Below are positions 36,712 to 47,403 of a DNA stretch of 64,000 nucleotides, one piece after another. How positions within the stretch are numbered: position 1 is the stretch's first letter; every line of letters begins with the position of its first letter. The stretch covers positions 1 through 64,000 of the forward strand of contig JAYZDP010000104.1 of NCBI GenBank assembly GCA_036337765.1. Direction: 5' to 3'. The notes beneath the pieces are model-generated. The model made no database searches. It had not been told where the DNA came from and was given only the letters and a program-made list of their open reading frames with translations. The position numbers were made by a program, and so were the translations under genes. The stretch is from JAYZDP01 sp036337765. GTDB lineage: Bacteria; Acidobacteriota; Thermoanaerobaculia; Multivoradales; Multivoraceae.

Positions 36712-37997
36712 TAGCACGCGACCGCGGGCGGAGCCTGATGCTCGCTCCGCTGGTGCCCGAGCCGACGGGCAACGGCTTGGCGATGCGGGCGGCGACGTCG
36801 CTCGAGGCCTTGGCGCGCCTCGGCGACGTGACACTGGTGGTCGTTCCGGCGGCCGATCCGGAGGCCGCCCGACGCGACGCTGGCTGGGCGCGCGAGCGGT
36901 GCGAGCGGTTGGTGCTCATGGCGCTGCCCTCCGGCCGGGAGGCCGCAGCCGCGTGGCTCGCCTCGCCCACGGGGCGTCGGATCGCGGCCGCCGCTGGGTC
37001 GTTGCCGTCGCTCGCGCGGGGGGTGCCGCCGGTTCTCGGCAGCCGGCTCGCTGCCGAGCTGGGACGGGGCTTCGAGCGTATCTTCACGCTTCGGCTTTAC
37101 CTGTCCGGCGTGGCCCTCGGCTGGCGCGACGCGGAAGCGGCGGGCGCTCCGCAGCTCGTGCTCGATCTCGACGAGGACGACGCTGCGACGCTCTCGGCAA
37201 TCGCCCGGCTCGAAGCGGCACGTGGCGTGGGGGATCGCGCCCGGAAGACCCGGGAGGAGGCGGAGGCCTTCGGCCGCCTCGCGGGCGCTGCTCTACCGAA
37301 CTTTGACCGTCTGCTGGCGTCGACCGTACTCGAGGCGCAGGGTCTGGCCGCGGCGACTGGCGGACGGGAGATCGTCGTAGTGCCGAACGCGGTGCGACGG
37401 CCCGGGAACGGTGACAGCCCAGGGAGGCCGCCTGCATCAAGCGCAGGGTCGGCGGCTCCCCGACTGCTGCTGGTCGGCAACTACTCCTACCTGCCGAATG
37501 TCGATGCAGCCGAACGCCTGGTGCGGGGCATCCTGCCGCGTCTTCGCGAGTCCCGTTCCGAGGCGGAGGCGCACCTGGTGGGCGGGGGCGGCGGCTCGGT
37601 GCTCGAGGCTCTGGCGAGGGAGGATGGAGCGGTCGTCCACGGCTGGGTCGACGACCTCCGGCCGCACTACGGCGCGGCGGCGGTGGTGGTGGTGCCGCTG
37701 CGGGCCGGCGGTGGCAGCCGCCTGAAGATCCTCGAGGCGGCGGCTCACGGCGTGCCGGTGGTCGCCACTCCGGTAGCCGCTCGGGGGCTCGAGGGGCTAC
37801 GCGACGGCCGGGAGATCCGCCTGGCCGAGAGCGACGACGAGTTGGCTCTTGCGGTCCGGACGGTGCTCGACGATCCGGCGGCCGCCGCGGCGGTCGCGGA
37901 ACGGGCTCGCGATCGGGTGCTTGCGGCGCACGCGGCCGACCGCGTCGCGGCCGATTTGGCGACCCTCCTCGAGACTCCCTCGACCGGGCGCCGGTGA
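36705..37997 (+). CDS. Glycosyltransferase, GT4 family
   Basis: 430 residues with two Rossmann halves. The N-terminal acceptor domain has LVPEPTGNGLAMRAATSLEA. The C-terminal donor domain has LLLVGNYSYLPNVDAAERLV, VHGWVDDLRPHYGAAAVVVV and PLRAGGGSRLKILEAAAHGV, whose late Glu is the usual GT4 nucleotide-sugar contact. It is cytosolic. It heads the plus-strand operon GT4-PqqD-HprK-peptide-GT2. Confidence 0.8.
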   Translation: MTLARDRGRSLMLAPLVPEPTGNGLAMRAATSLEALARLGDVTLVVVPAADPEAARRDAGWARERCERLVLMALPSGREAAAAWLASPTGRRIAAAAGSLPSLARGVPPVLGSRLAAELGRGFERIFTLRLYLSGVALGWRDAEAAGAPQLVLDLDEDDAATLSAIARLEAARGVGDRARKTREEAEAFGRLAGAALPNFDRLLASTVLEAQGLAAATGGREIVVVPNAVRRPGNGDSPGRPPASSAGSAAPRLLLVGNYSYLPNVDAAERLVRGILPRLRESRSEAEAHLVGGGGGSVLEALAREDGAVVHGWVDDLRPHYGAAAVVVVPLRAGGGSRLKILEAAAHGVPVVATPVAARGLEGLRDGREIRLAESDDELALAVRTVLDDPAAAAAVAERARDRVLAAHAADRVAADLATLLETPSTGRR

Positions 37998-38012
37998 TAC
38001 CGTGCGCGGATT

Positions 38013-38294
38013 GTGAGCGAGTCACCGAAGTACGAGCGGGCGCCGGGCCTGGAGTCGCACGAGGCCGATGATGGACTGGTGATCTTCGATCCCGCCGTCG
38101 ACAAGATCCACCACATCAACTCCTCGGCCGGAGTGTTCTTCGAGCTCTGCGACGGCACCCGTGACGCCGAGCGCATCGCCGAGGTCGCGACCGGCGTCTT
38201 CGGCCCGGACGAATTGCCGGAGGGCGCCGTCGCACAGGCGCTCGAGATGCTGGTGCGCGAGGGCATCGTACGGCAGGTCGACGGGGACTCTTGA
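38013..38294 (+). CDS. PqqD-like peptide chaperone (HPr-rel-A system type)
   Basis: 93 residues, the usual PqqD size. LVIFDPAVDKIHHINSSAGV then FFELCDGTRDAERIAEV is the typical PqqD winged-helix pattern (…V.L....H.LN..A..W...DG..T..ei…). PqqD proteins bind a precursor peptide and present it to a modifying enzyme. GTG start; the TGA overlaps the TTG of the kinase gene, so the two are translationally coupled. The 54-residue peptide two genes downstream is the obvious candidate client. Confidence 0.82.
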   Translation: MSESPKYERAPGLESHEADDGLVIFDPAVDKIHHINSSAGVFFELCDGTRDAERIAEVATGVFGPDELPEGAVAQALEMLVREGIVRQVDGDS

Positions 38295-39148
38295 TCTCCT
38301 TCCAACTGCTCGACACCCGGGTGGAGGTCGTGCGCGACGACCCGGTGATCGACGGCGGGCTGCGCTACCTGGCGCACGGCGCTTCGAGCGAGGTCGTCGT
38401 CCGGCGGACGATACGCTATGCCATCGAGGGCTCGGGGCCGTGGCTGCTGCGCGAGGAGGGCGACGCTGTCGACGTCCTGGAAGATCCGGACGACTTGCTC
38501 TGGTTCCTCTTTGTGCGTGTACACGGTCGGGTGTGCGAGCGCTATTCGCTGGCGGGCTGGTCGACCTTCCACGCCGCCGTCGCGGGCGTGCGAGGCGTGC
38601 GGCTGTTGTTCGTCGGACCGTCGAGCGTCGGCAAATCGACTCTCGCTTCGACGCTGCTCTTTGGGGGGCATTCGGTCGAGGGCGACGAGATGGCCTTCGA
38701 GCGCGCTGGCGTCGTGGTGCCGCTGGCGCGCCGCTTTCATCTCAAGGAAGGGATCGAGCGGCACGTGTCGGGCCTGGCCCCCTGGATCGACGATCTGCCG
38801 GCGGTCAGGCGCGACGGCGCGCCGGTGCGGGCCTTCGACCCGAGCGAGCACGGCTTCGAGTGGAGGGTGAGGTCGGCGCCGGTCGACGCGGTCGTCTGTC
38901 TGCGCGCCGAGCACGGCGGAGAGAGCCGGCTTCGGGAGATAACGACCTTCGAAGCGCTGACGGGATTGCTGGGCGGTGCTCTGAACTGGGTCCAGTCGCG
39001 AAGCGTCCTGGTGGCGGCGGCGACGCGGCTGGCCAGGGCGCGGCGGGTCGAGCTCACCTTGGGACGGCCCTCCGAGACCCTGGCGGCGCTCGAGTCCTGG
39101 TGCGGCTCGATCGACGGGAAGTTGCCGGACACGGACGGGATCGTCTAG
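38291..39148 (+). CDS. HprK-related kinase A-like protein
   Basis: 285 residues. The HPr-kinase-like P-loop LLFVGPSSVGKSTLAS has its Walker A at about residues 109-117. GHSVEGDEMAFERAG (about 126-140) matches the conserved Asp/Glu after the P-loop in HprK. The C-terminal region is poorly conserved. HprK-related kinases encoded with PqqD are not true HPr kinases; they probably phosphorylate or activate another substrate in a peptide-modification system. TTG start overlapping the PqqD stop by 4 bp. Confidence 0.78.
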   Translation: MISFQLLDTRVEVVRDDPVIDGGLRYLAHGASSEVVVRRTIRYAIEGSGPWLLREEGDAVDVLEDPDDLLWFLFVRVHGRVCERYSLAGWSTFHAAVAGVRGVRLLFVGPSSVGKSTLASTLLFGGHSVEGDEMAFERAGVVVPLARRFHLKEGIERHVSGLAPWIDDLPAVRRDGAPVRAFDPSEHGFEWRVRSAPVDAVVCLRAEHGGESRLREITTFEALTGLLGGALNWVQSRSVLVAAATRLARARRVELTLGRPSETLAALESWCGSIDGKLPDTDGIV

Positions 39149-39178
39149 GATGCGCTCGTACATCACGGGAGACCACCC

Positions 39179-39343
39179 ATGTCGAAGAGAGAAGAGGCCC
39201 TTGAAGAGTTCGACGAGTCGCGACGCGACTTCGTGCGCAAGGCCGGCGTGGCCGGTTTCGTGGCGCCGGTGGTGGCGTCGTTCACGATGTCCGGTCTGAT
39301 GGCCCGCCCGGCCGCCGCGCAGGCACCGAACCAGTCGCCATAG
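39179..39343 (+). CDS. 54-residue peptide with Tat-like leader, candidate modified precursor
   Basis: A short gene between the kinase and a glycosyltransferase, with GGGAG eleven bases before the ATG. The N-terminus is acidic (KREEALEEFDES), then a twin-arginine-like SRRDFVRKAG, a hydrophobic core GVAGFVAPVVASFTM and a signal-peptidase-like ARPAAAQA, leaving only PNQSP. Small proteins of this design (RRxFxRKAG…PVVxSFxM…) are known companions of PqqD/HprK-type loci. The leader could be exported by Tat, or the whole peptide could be a modified substrate. Which residues are modified is not visible. Confidence 0.65.
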   Translation: MSKREEALEEFDESRRDFVRKAGVAGFVAPVVASFTMSGLMARPAAAQAPNQSP

Positions 39344-39352
39344 AGCCCGGCG

Positions 39353-40450
39353 GTGGTGCGCGTCACCGCTGCCCTCATTGTCCGCGACGAAGCGGAGCAT
39401 CTGCGCGCTTGCCTACAGGCGGCCGGTCCGCTCGTTGACGAGATCGTCGTCGTCGACACCGGATCGGATGACGACAGCCCGGCGGTCGCCGAGGCGGCTG
39501 GGGCGCACGTGATCTACGATGCGTGGCGGGACGACTTCGCTCGCCCTCGCAACCTCGGCCTCGAGGCCGCCACGGGCGACTGGATCCTCTACCTCGACGC
39601 CGACGAGAGGGTGGCGGCGGAGCCGGGGTGGCGACAGCGGCTTGAGGCGCCCGATGTCCTGGGGGCCCGGGTGGCGTTCCGCGCGGCCAGCCACCTGACC
39701 CCGTACACCGAGCTCCGCCTCTTCCGTAGCCGCCCGGACCTGCGCTTCCGCGGCGCCATCCACGAGACGGTGGTCCCGGACGTCGAGGCAGTCGCGGCCC
39801 GCGAGGGCGTGCGGGTGGTCGACGCGCCCGAGGTCTTCGTGGAGCACCTCGGCTACGAGGGTGATCGAACGCCCAAGTACCGGCGCGACCTGCCGATCCT
39901 GCGCCGGGCTGTCGAGGACGATCCCGATCGTCTCTTTCTCTGGCACGCCCTGGGCGAGGCGGCGCTCGGGCTGGGGCGGCGCGTCGAGGCGGAGCGGGCG
40001 TGGCGGCGCGGCGTCGAGGTTGCCCGGAGGGCCCCGGGGAATGCGATCGGTACCATGTTGTGGGTCGACCTCATCTCGATGCACTTTGCGTGGGAGACGA
40101 TCGAGGACGTCGAAGCCCTGGTCGATGAGGCACTGGTCCGGTCCCCCGAGGACCCGGCGGTGCTCTGGTGGAGCGCACGCTGGTCCGCCGAGGCTGGCGA
40201 TCCCGTTGGGGCGGAGCGGCGGCTGCGTGCCCTCCTCGAACGGGGAGAGCCGAAAGGGCCCGGCGCGGTCGGGGTCGACCGGCGGCTCTTCGGCGAGCTC
40301 GGCTGGGCCCTGCTGGGGTCGGTGCTGCTGGCCGAGGGGCGTGACGAAGAGGCGCTACGCTACCTGAGGCTTGCGGCGGAGCGGCGCCCGGACGACGCCG
40401 AGCTGCGGGCGAAGCGAAGCCTCGCCGAGTCCCGCCTGACGTCGGCCTGA
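39353..40450 (+). CDS. GT2 glycosyltransferase with TPR tail (SunS-like)
   Basis: 365 residues. The N-terminal ~200 residues are GT2: ALIVRDEAEHLRACL, EIVVVDTGSDDDS, DDFARPRNLGLEAATGDWIL and LDADE (residues 81-85, the metal-binding DXD). The C-terminal ~160 residues are TPR-like (ALGEAALGLGRRVEAERAWR). This layout matches SunS-like enzymes, some of which glycosylate peptides. The start GTG lies 10 bp after the small peptide's stop, so the peptide is a possible acceptor. Confidence 0.8.
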   Translation: MVRVTAALIVRDEAEHLRACLQAAGPLVDEIVVVDTGSDDDSPAVAEAAGAHVIYDAWRDDFARPRNLGLEAATGDWILYLDADERVAAEPGWRQRLEAPDVLGARVAFRAASHLTPYTELRLFRSRPDLRFRGAIHETVVPDVEAVAAREGVRVVDAPEVFVEHLGYEGDRTPKYRRDLPILRRAVEDDPDRLFLWHALGEAALGLGRRVEAERAWRRGVEVARRAPGNAIGTMLWVDLISMHFAWETIEDVEALVDEALVRSPEDPAVLWWSARWSAEAGDPVGAERRLRALLERGEPKGPGAVGVDRRLFGELGWALLGSVLLAEGRDEEALRYLRLAAERRPDDAELRAKRSLAESRLTSA

Positions 40451-40630
40451 GTGACCACCAGATGGCGGTTCTCCGACCCGTCGGGCGACGCTCATCCCCA
40501 GTCCAAGCTGACTCTCAGGCGTCCCCTTCGCGGGTTCATACTGTGTGTCTCCGCGATAGACGTTGAAAGGCGCCGCCAGGGTCGGACCGCGGAAGTCCTT
40601 TCCTGACGAGGCCTTGTAGCTATCAAAGGT
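40451..40630. other. Intergenic, nothing recognised
   Basis: No gene is supported between the GT2 stop and the tRNA. A minus-strand reading (TLAAPFNVYRGDTQYEPAKG) is protein-like over about 40 residues but has no start or known match. It may be a relic. Confidence 0.3.
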
Positions 40631-40707
<77 letters not shown>

Positions 40708-40747
40708 CCAAGGTTCGTTGGCCGCCCTTTCGGGCGAAGGGAGATAG

Positions 40748-42450
<1,703 letters not shown>

Positions 42451-42475
42451 CCGGCCACCCACTCGCCAGTTCGGT

Positions 42476-43846
42476 TCAGTCGCCCTTCTTCGAATCGCCC
42501 CTTGCAAGGGTGATCTTTAGGGCCGGTGGCGTGATGAGGGTGGTGACCATGACCATGATGACGACGGCCGAGAAGACCGAGATGTCGATGACCGGCTCGC
42601 CGTTGAGCACCAGCGCCGCGCCGATGCCGGCGAAGATCAGGCCGACCTCGCCGCGAGGCACCATGCCGACGGCGATGGAGATCCTGTCGAGGCCCTTCTC
42701 GAGCACGCCGAGCGCGCAGACCATCTTGCCGATGATGGCCACCAGCGAAAGCAGCGCAGCGAAACCCAGAACCTCGACCCGGCCCAGGCTCGATAGATCC
42801 ACCTTCATACCGGTGACCACAAAAAAGATCGGCACTAGAAAGAGCGTGATCGGGTGCAGCAGCTCTTCGAGGTCGTGGTCTCCACGATCGAGAAAGTTCT
42901 TGTAGTGCAGCTTGTCGAGAATCAGGCCGGCGGAGAACGCTCCTACGATCGGCTCGAGGCCCAGCACCTTCGCCAGCCATGCGAGAAGGAAGCAGAACGC
43001 GAGCGAGAGCGCGATCAGAGTGCCCTGGATGCGCATGCGGAAGGCGGCGCCGAAGAGCTTCGGTGACAGCCAGCCGCCGATGATGAGCGCTCCGGCGAGA
43101 AAGGCGACCGCCTTGAAGATGATCAAGCCGACCTGGAGCAGTTCGAGCTCGGCGCCGGTGTTGGTGGCCGTGATGATGCCCGACACCACGGCGAGAATGA
43201 CCAGGCCCAACACGTCATCGATTACCGCGGCGCCGAGGATGATCTTCGATTCGCGCGCCTGGATCTTGCCCAGATCAGTGAGGACCCGCGCGGTGATGCC
43301 GACGCTGGTTGCGCACAGTGTGGCGCCCACGAAGACGTGGACCAGCGTGTGGTACTCGGGAAGCATCAGCGCCGAGATACCCCAGCCAAGAAAGAACGGG
43401 GCGACGACCCCGAGAAGCGCCACGGCCAGGCTCGACGTGCCGACCGACATCATCTCTTTGACGCTCGATTCGAGGCCGACCTCGAAGAGCAGCAGGATGA
43501 CGCCGAGCTCGGCCAGGATCTCGATGCCGACGTTGTGCGAGATGAAGGCTAAACCGTCAAAGCCGACCAGGACGAGGTTTCCGAGGACGACGCCGGCGAT
43601 GAGCTCGCCGAGGACGGCGGGCTGGCCGACGCGTTCCATGATCTCGCCGCCGAGCTTGGCCGCGGCGAGGATCACCACCAGCGCCAGCAGCACCGGCACC
43701 ACGACGCTCTCGTGGCCGCCTCCCGAGTTGTCCTCGGCGTGCTCGGCCTCGGCCATGGCGGCGGTCTCGCCGCCGAACGGATCGCCGATGACCGAAAGCG
43801 CCAGACAGGCGATCACCAGCAGCAGCAGAATCGATCTGCGACGCAT
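42476..43846 (-). CDS. CPA2-family Na+(K+)/H+ antiporter
   Basis: About 456 residues. A cleavable-looking signal helix and an acidic/His-containing periplasmic segment (ETAAMAEAEHAEDNSGGGHE) precede about 12-13 membrane helices: LGELIAGVVLGNLVL, FEVGLESSVKEM, FVGATLCATSVGITARVLTD with the ion-site region, ILGAAVIDDVLGLVILA (the conserved DD pair) and GAFSAGLILDKL. There is no TrkA-N domain. ATG 43846 has GAAGGGA upstream and starts at the signal helix. It is divergent from mfd. Confidence 0.85.
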   Translation of the reverse strand: MRRRSILLLLVIACLALSVIGDPFGGETAAMAEAEHAEDNSGGGHESVVVPVLLALVVILAAAKLGGEIMERVGQPAVLGELIAGVVLGNLVLVGFDGLAFISHNVGIEILAELGVILLLFEVGLESSVKEMMSVGTSSLAVALLGVVAPFFLGWGISALMLPEYHTLVHVFVGATLCATSVGITARVLTDLGKIQARESKIILGAAVIDDVLGLVILAVVSGIITATNTGAELELLQVGLIIFKAVAFLAGALIIGGWLSPKLFGAAFRMRIQGTLIALSLAFCFLLAWLAKVLGLEPIVGAFSAGLILDKLHYKNFLDRGDHDLEELLHPITLFLVPIFFVVTGMKVDLSSLGRVEVLGFAALLSLVAIIGKMVCALGVLEKGLDRISIAVGMVPRGEVGLIFAGIGAALVLNGEPVIDISVFSAVVIMVMVTTLITPPALKITLARGDSKKGD

Positions 43847-43914
43847 TTTCAGGTCCCTTCTTACTCTGCGAGAGTCGGGTATCCTAGCAGTCTGCTTCAC
43901 GGCGCGAAGCCGCG

Positions 43915-46900
43915 GTGATTCCCCGACCGATGACGATCCGCGAGCCTGAATCCGTCGCTGCGGCCGGCGTGCTGGACGAGATCGAAGCGCGTCTTACGGG
44001 TTCGGCCGAGTTGCAGGCCCTGCTGCGCTGCGAAGGTGCCTTCGGTGGGCTGCCGATCGCGGCGGCCGCCTGGCTCCTGGAGATCTCGGCGCGAGCGGCC
44101 GACCGCCCTCTACTGGTGATCGTGCCGCGTGAGACCGAGGCGCGGGAATGGATGCAGGCGGCGATCGGGCTGGGCCGGCGCGATGATGCGGTTTGGTTTC
44201 CGGCGCCGTCACTCAGCCCGTACCAGGAGGTGGAAACGCCGCTCTCGGTACGCGCACAGGAGGTTTCGGCTATCCATCGTGTGCTGTGCGCGGCGCGACC
44301 CACGGTGGTCTGTACGCCGCGCGCTCTCTTTCGTCGCCTACCGGCGCTCGACGACTTCCGCCGCGCCGTCAAGACCATTCACCGCCAGGGAGAGTACCGG
44401 GTCGAGGCGCTCGCCGAGTACCTGGTCCGTCAGGGGTACCACCACGCCGACCTGGTCACCGAGACCGGCGAATTCGCGGTTCGGGGCGGGGTGATCGACA
44501 TCTTTCCGCCCAACGAAGTCGAGCCGATCCGGCTCGATCTCTTCGGCGACACGATCGAGTCGATCCGGGTGTTCGATCCGATCAGCCAGCGGTCGTCGCG
44601 CCACCTCGAACGGGTGGCGATCCTGCCGATGGATCTGTTCGGGTCGGGCCAGGCGGAGATCGAGCGCCTGGGGGCAGTTCTCTCCGAGCGGATGAGCCCC
44701 GACTGGGGGCTCGAAGCCGAGCGGAGGCTGGCGGGGCTGGTCGCCGGCGAGGCTTTTGCCGGTTGGGATCAGCTGCTTCCTCTGCTCGAAGACGAACCGG
44801 GATCGCTCACCGATCTGCTGCCGGGATTCTTGACGGTGGCCTACGACGTGCCGACGCTCAAGGCCGAGGTCGAGCACTTCGCCGAGCTTCTCGAGGATCA
44901 GTTCGAGAGTCGCCGCGAGGCGCGGGCACTGGCAGTGGCGCCGGAAGAGCTCACGTTTCCGCGCTCTGAGGTCGAAGCGACCCTCGAGGGAGCCGCGATC
45001 CGCATCGTCGAGCTCCCCACTGAGCGCGGGGTCGTCGACTTCCGGGGCGCCGCCACCGACGTCTTCCACAACCAGCTGCCGCGTTTCCCGCGCGAGGTCG
45101 AGACCGCTCGTGCACGCGGCGACCGGCTGGTGATCGCCGCTCCCGAGGAGCATCACCCGCGGGTGCGCGATGCGCTGGAGCCCTACGGCGTGCGCTTCGG
45201 CGGTGAGGGCGTCTCACTGATCGCCGGCGAGTTCGCGCGTGGTTTTCGGCTGCCGGCCGCCGGGGTGGTGCTCTACACCGAGGATCAGCTCTTTCCCCGC
45301 CGTCCTGCAGCTCGCCGCAAGAGCGATCGCCTCGGCGCCTTCTTCTCCGGTCTGCGCGACCTGCGAGTCGGTGACTTCGTCGTCCACTCCGAGCACGGCA
45401 TCGGGCAGCTGGTCGGCTTGCGCTCTCTCGACGAGGGTGCGAGCGATCCCGCGCTGCCCCCCACCCTGGCGGGGCTCGACGACAACGACGAAACTGCCGT
45501 CGAGGTGATGGAGATCGCCTATTCCGGCGGCCAGGTACTGCTCCTGCCGCTCAGCCGCCTCGATCAGATCCAGCGCTACTCGGGTCTCGAAGGGGTCGAC
45601 CCGCGTCTCGATCGACTGGGTGGCACGAGCTGGAAGAAGACCCAGAGCCGGGTGCGCTCGAGCGTACGGATCATGGCCAAGGAGCTCCTGAAGCTCTATG
45701 CCGAGCGCCAGCTCGCCGAGGCGCCGGCGATGGAGCCGGACAGTGACATGTTGCGTCAGTTCGAAGCCGCCTTCGAGTTCGAGGAGACCGAGGATCAGCT
45801 TGTGGCTACTGCCGCGATCAAGGAGGATCTCGAGAGCCAGCAGCCGATGGATCGCCTGCTGTGCGGCGACGTCGGCTTCGGCAAGACCGAGGTCGCCATG
45901 CGCGCCGCCTTCAAGGTGGTCGACTCCGGCTTCCAGGTTGCGATACTGGCGCCGACGACGATCCTCGCCGATCAGCACCTCGAGACCTTCCGGGCGCGGA
46001 TGGCGCAGTTTCCGGTGAACGTCGAGATGGTGTCGCGCTTTCGGACCGCTGCCGCGGTGCGGGCCATCGCCAAGGAAGTCTCCCATCAGAAGGTCGACAT
46101 GCTCGTCGGCACGCACCGGCTGCTGTCGAAGGACATCGAGTTCAAAAAGCTCGGCCTGGTGATCATCGACGAGGAGCAGCGCTTCGGGGTGGCCCAGAAA
46201 GAGCGCCTCAAGCACCTGCGCCGCAACGTCCACGTGCTCGCCATGTCGGCGACCCCGGTGCCACGGACGCTGCAGCTCTCGATCGCCGGCGTGCGCGACC
46301 TGTCGCTGATCGAGTCGCCGCCGAAAGACCGGATGGCGATCGAGACCCAGATCCTGCCCTTCTCGAAGGAGCTGATCCGTGAGGCGATCGAGGCCGAACT
46401 CGAGCGCAATGGCCAGGTCTACTACGTCTACAACCAGGTCGAGTCCATCGAACGCATGGCTACGACGCTGCGCGAGCTGATTCCGGGGCTGCGTATCACG
46501 GTGGGTCACGGGCAGATGGACGAGCGTGAGCTGTCGCAACGAATGCACGCCTTCACTCGCGGCGAGCACGACGTGCTGGTGGCCTCGACGATCATCGAGA
46601 ACGGCATCGACATCCCCAACGTCAACACCATGCTGGTGCATCGCGCCGACCGTTTCGGTCTCGCCCAGCTCTACCAGCTACGCGGTCGGGTCGGGCGCAG
46701 CCACCAGCTGGCGTACTGCTACCTGCTGATCCCCGGCGATCGGGTGCTGCCGCGCGACGCCCACAAGCGCCTATCGGCGATCCGCGAGTTCACCGAGCTA
46801 GGAGCCGGCTTCCGGATCGCTGCCCGCGATCTCGAGATCCGCGGCGCCGGCAACCTCCTCGGCGCCGAACAGAGCGGTCACATCGCCGACGTGGGCATCG

Positions 46901-47403
46901 AGACCTACCTCAAACTGCTCGAGGAGACGATTCGCGAGCTCAAGGGCGAAGAGCCGGTGGCGGCGCCGTCGACCGCGATCGACCTTCCGCTCGATGTCGC
47001 GATCCCCGAAGACTACGTGCAGGACACCAATCTGCGCATGGGCATCTACCGCCGCCTGGGCTCGGGCACCGCGCCCAGCGGGGAGGTCCTGGAGGAGCTC
47101 GAAGATCGCTTCGGCACGGTGCCTGAAAGCGTCGTCCGGTTGGCTGCCCTTGCCGATCTGAAACGCCTTGCCGAAGATCTTCGTGTCCAGTCGATCTCGG
47201 TCAAGAGGGGACAGGTTGTGCTGCGCTTCCGGCGCGACGCCAGGGTTGATGTCGATGCGCTGGCGCGTTTCGTCTCCGAGCAGCCGGCGGCGAGCTTCAG
47301 CCCGTCGGGTGTGTTGAGCCTGCCGCCCTGTGATCGCTCGGTGTGGCTCTCGGCCGCCCGCGAGGGCCTTGAGGCGATCGCCGGGGAGGGCGCGCAGCAG
47401 TGA
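43915..47403 (+). CDS. mfd: Transcription-repair coupling factor Mfd
   Basis: 1162 residues. It releases RNA polymerase stalled at lesions and recruits UvrA. In order: a UvrB-like module (about 60-330, GVIDIFPPNEVEPIRLDLFG), the RNA-polymerase-interaction domain (about 480-560, LRVGDFVVHSEHGIGQLVGL) and RecG-like translocase motors. These have Walker A LLCGDVGFGKTEVAMRAAFK, DEEQRFGV, MSATPVPRTLQ, LVASTIIENGIDIP and QLRGRVGR. A C-terminal TRCF domain (about 1000-1110) follows. Starts at GTG 43915 or ATG 43930. The stop overlaps the following PPIase gene (GTGA). Confidence 0.96.
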   Translation: MIPRPMTIREPESVAAAGVLDEIEARLTGSAELQALLRCEGAFGGLPIAAAAWLLEISARAADRPLLVIVPRETEAREWMQAAIGLGRRDDAVWFPAPSLSPYQEVETPLSVRAQEVSAIHRVLCAARPTVVCTPRALFRRLPALDDFRRAVKTIHRQGEYRVEALAEYLVRQGYHHADLVTETGEFAVRGGVIDIFPPNEVEPIRLDLFGDTIESIRVFDPISQRSSRHLERVAILPMDLFGSGQAEIERLGAVLSERMSPDWGLEAERRLAGLVAGEAFAGWDQLLPLLEDEPGSLTDLLPGFLTVAYDVPTLKAEVEHFAELLEDQFESRREARALAVAPEELTFPRSEVEATLEGAAIRIVELPTERGVVDFRGAATDVFHNQLPRFPREVETARARGDRLVIAAPEEHHPRVRDALEPYGVRFGGEGVSLIAGEFARGFRLPAAGVVLYTEDQLFPRRPAARRKSDRLGAFFSGLRDLRVGDFVVHSEHGIGQLVGLRSLDEGASDPALPPTLAGLDDNDETAVEVMEIAYSGGQVLLLPLSRLDQIQRYSGLEGVDPRLDRLGGTSWKKTQSRVRSSVRIMAKELLKLYAERQLAEAPAMEPDSDMLRQFEAAFEFEETEDQLVATAAIKEDLESQQPMDRLLCGDVGFGKTEVAMRAAFKVVDSGFQVAILAPTTILADQHLETFRARMAQFPVNVEMVSRFRTAAAVRAIAKEVSHQKVDMLVGTHRLLSKDIEFKKLGLVIIDEEQRFGVAQKERLKHLRRNVHVLAMSATPVPRTLQLSIAGVRDLSLIESPPKDRMAIETQILPFSKELIREAIEAELERNGQVYYVYNQVESIERMATTLRELIPGLRITVGHGQMDERELSQRMHAFTRGEHDVLVASTIIENGIDIPNVNTMLVHRADRFGLAQLYQLRGRVGRSHQLAYCYLLIPGDRVLPRDAHKRLSAIREFTELGAGFRIAARDLEIRGAGNLLGAEQSGHIADVGIETYLKLLEETIRELKGEEPVAAPSTAIDLPLDVAIPEDYVQDTNLRMGIYRRLGSGTAPSGEVLEELEDRFGTVPESVVRLAALADLKRLAEDLRVQSISVKRGQVVLRFRRDARVDVDALARFVSEQPAASFSPSGVLSLPPCDRSVWLSAAREGLEAIAGEGAQQ

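Noticed and set aside
38291..39148. True HPr kinase/phosphorylase of a PTS
   Set aside because: No HPr or PTS gene is nearby, and pairing with PqqD and PF14907 fits the HprK-related kinase group instead.
40451..40630. Short protein-like minus-strand frame before the tRNA
   Set aside because: Forty residues without start codon or known match; it overlaps the GT2 3' end in antisense.
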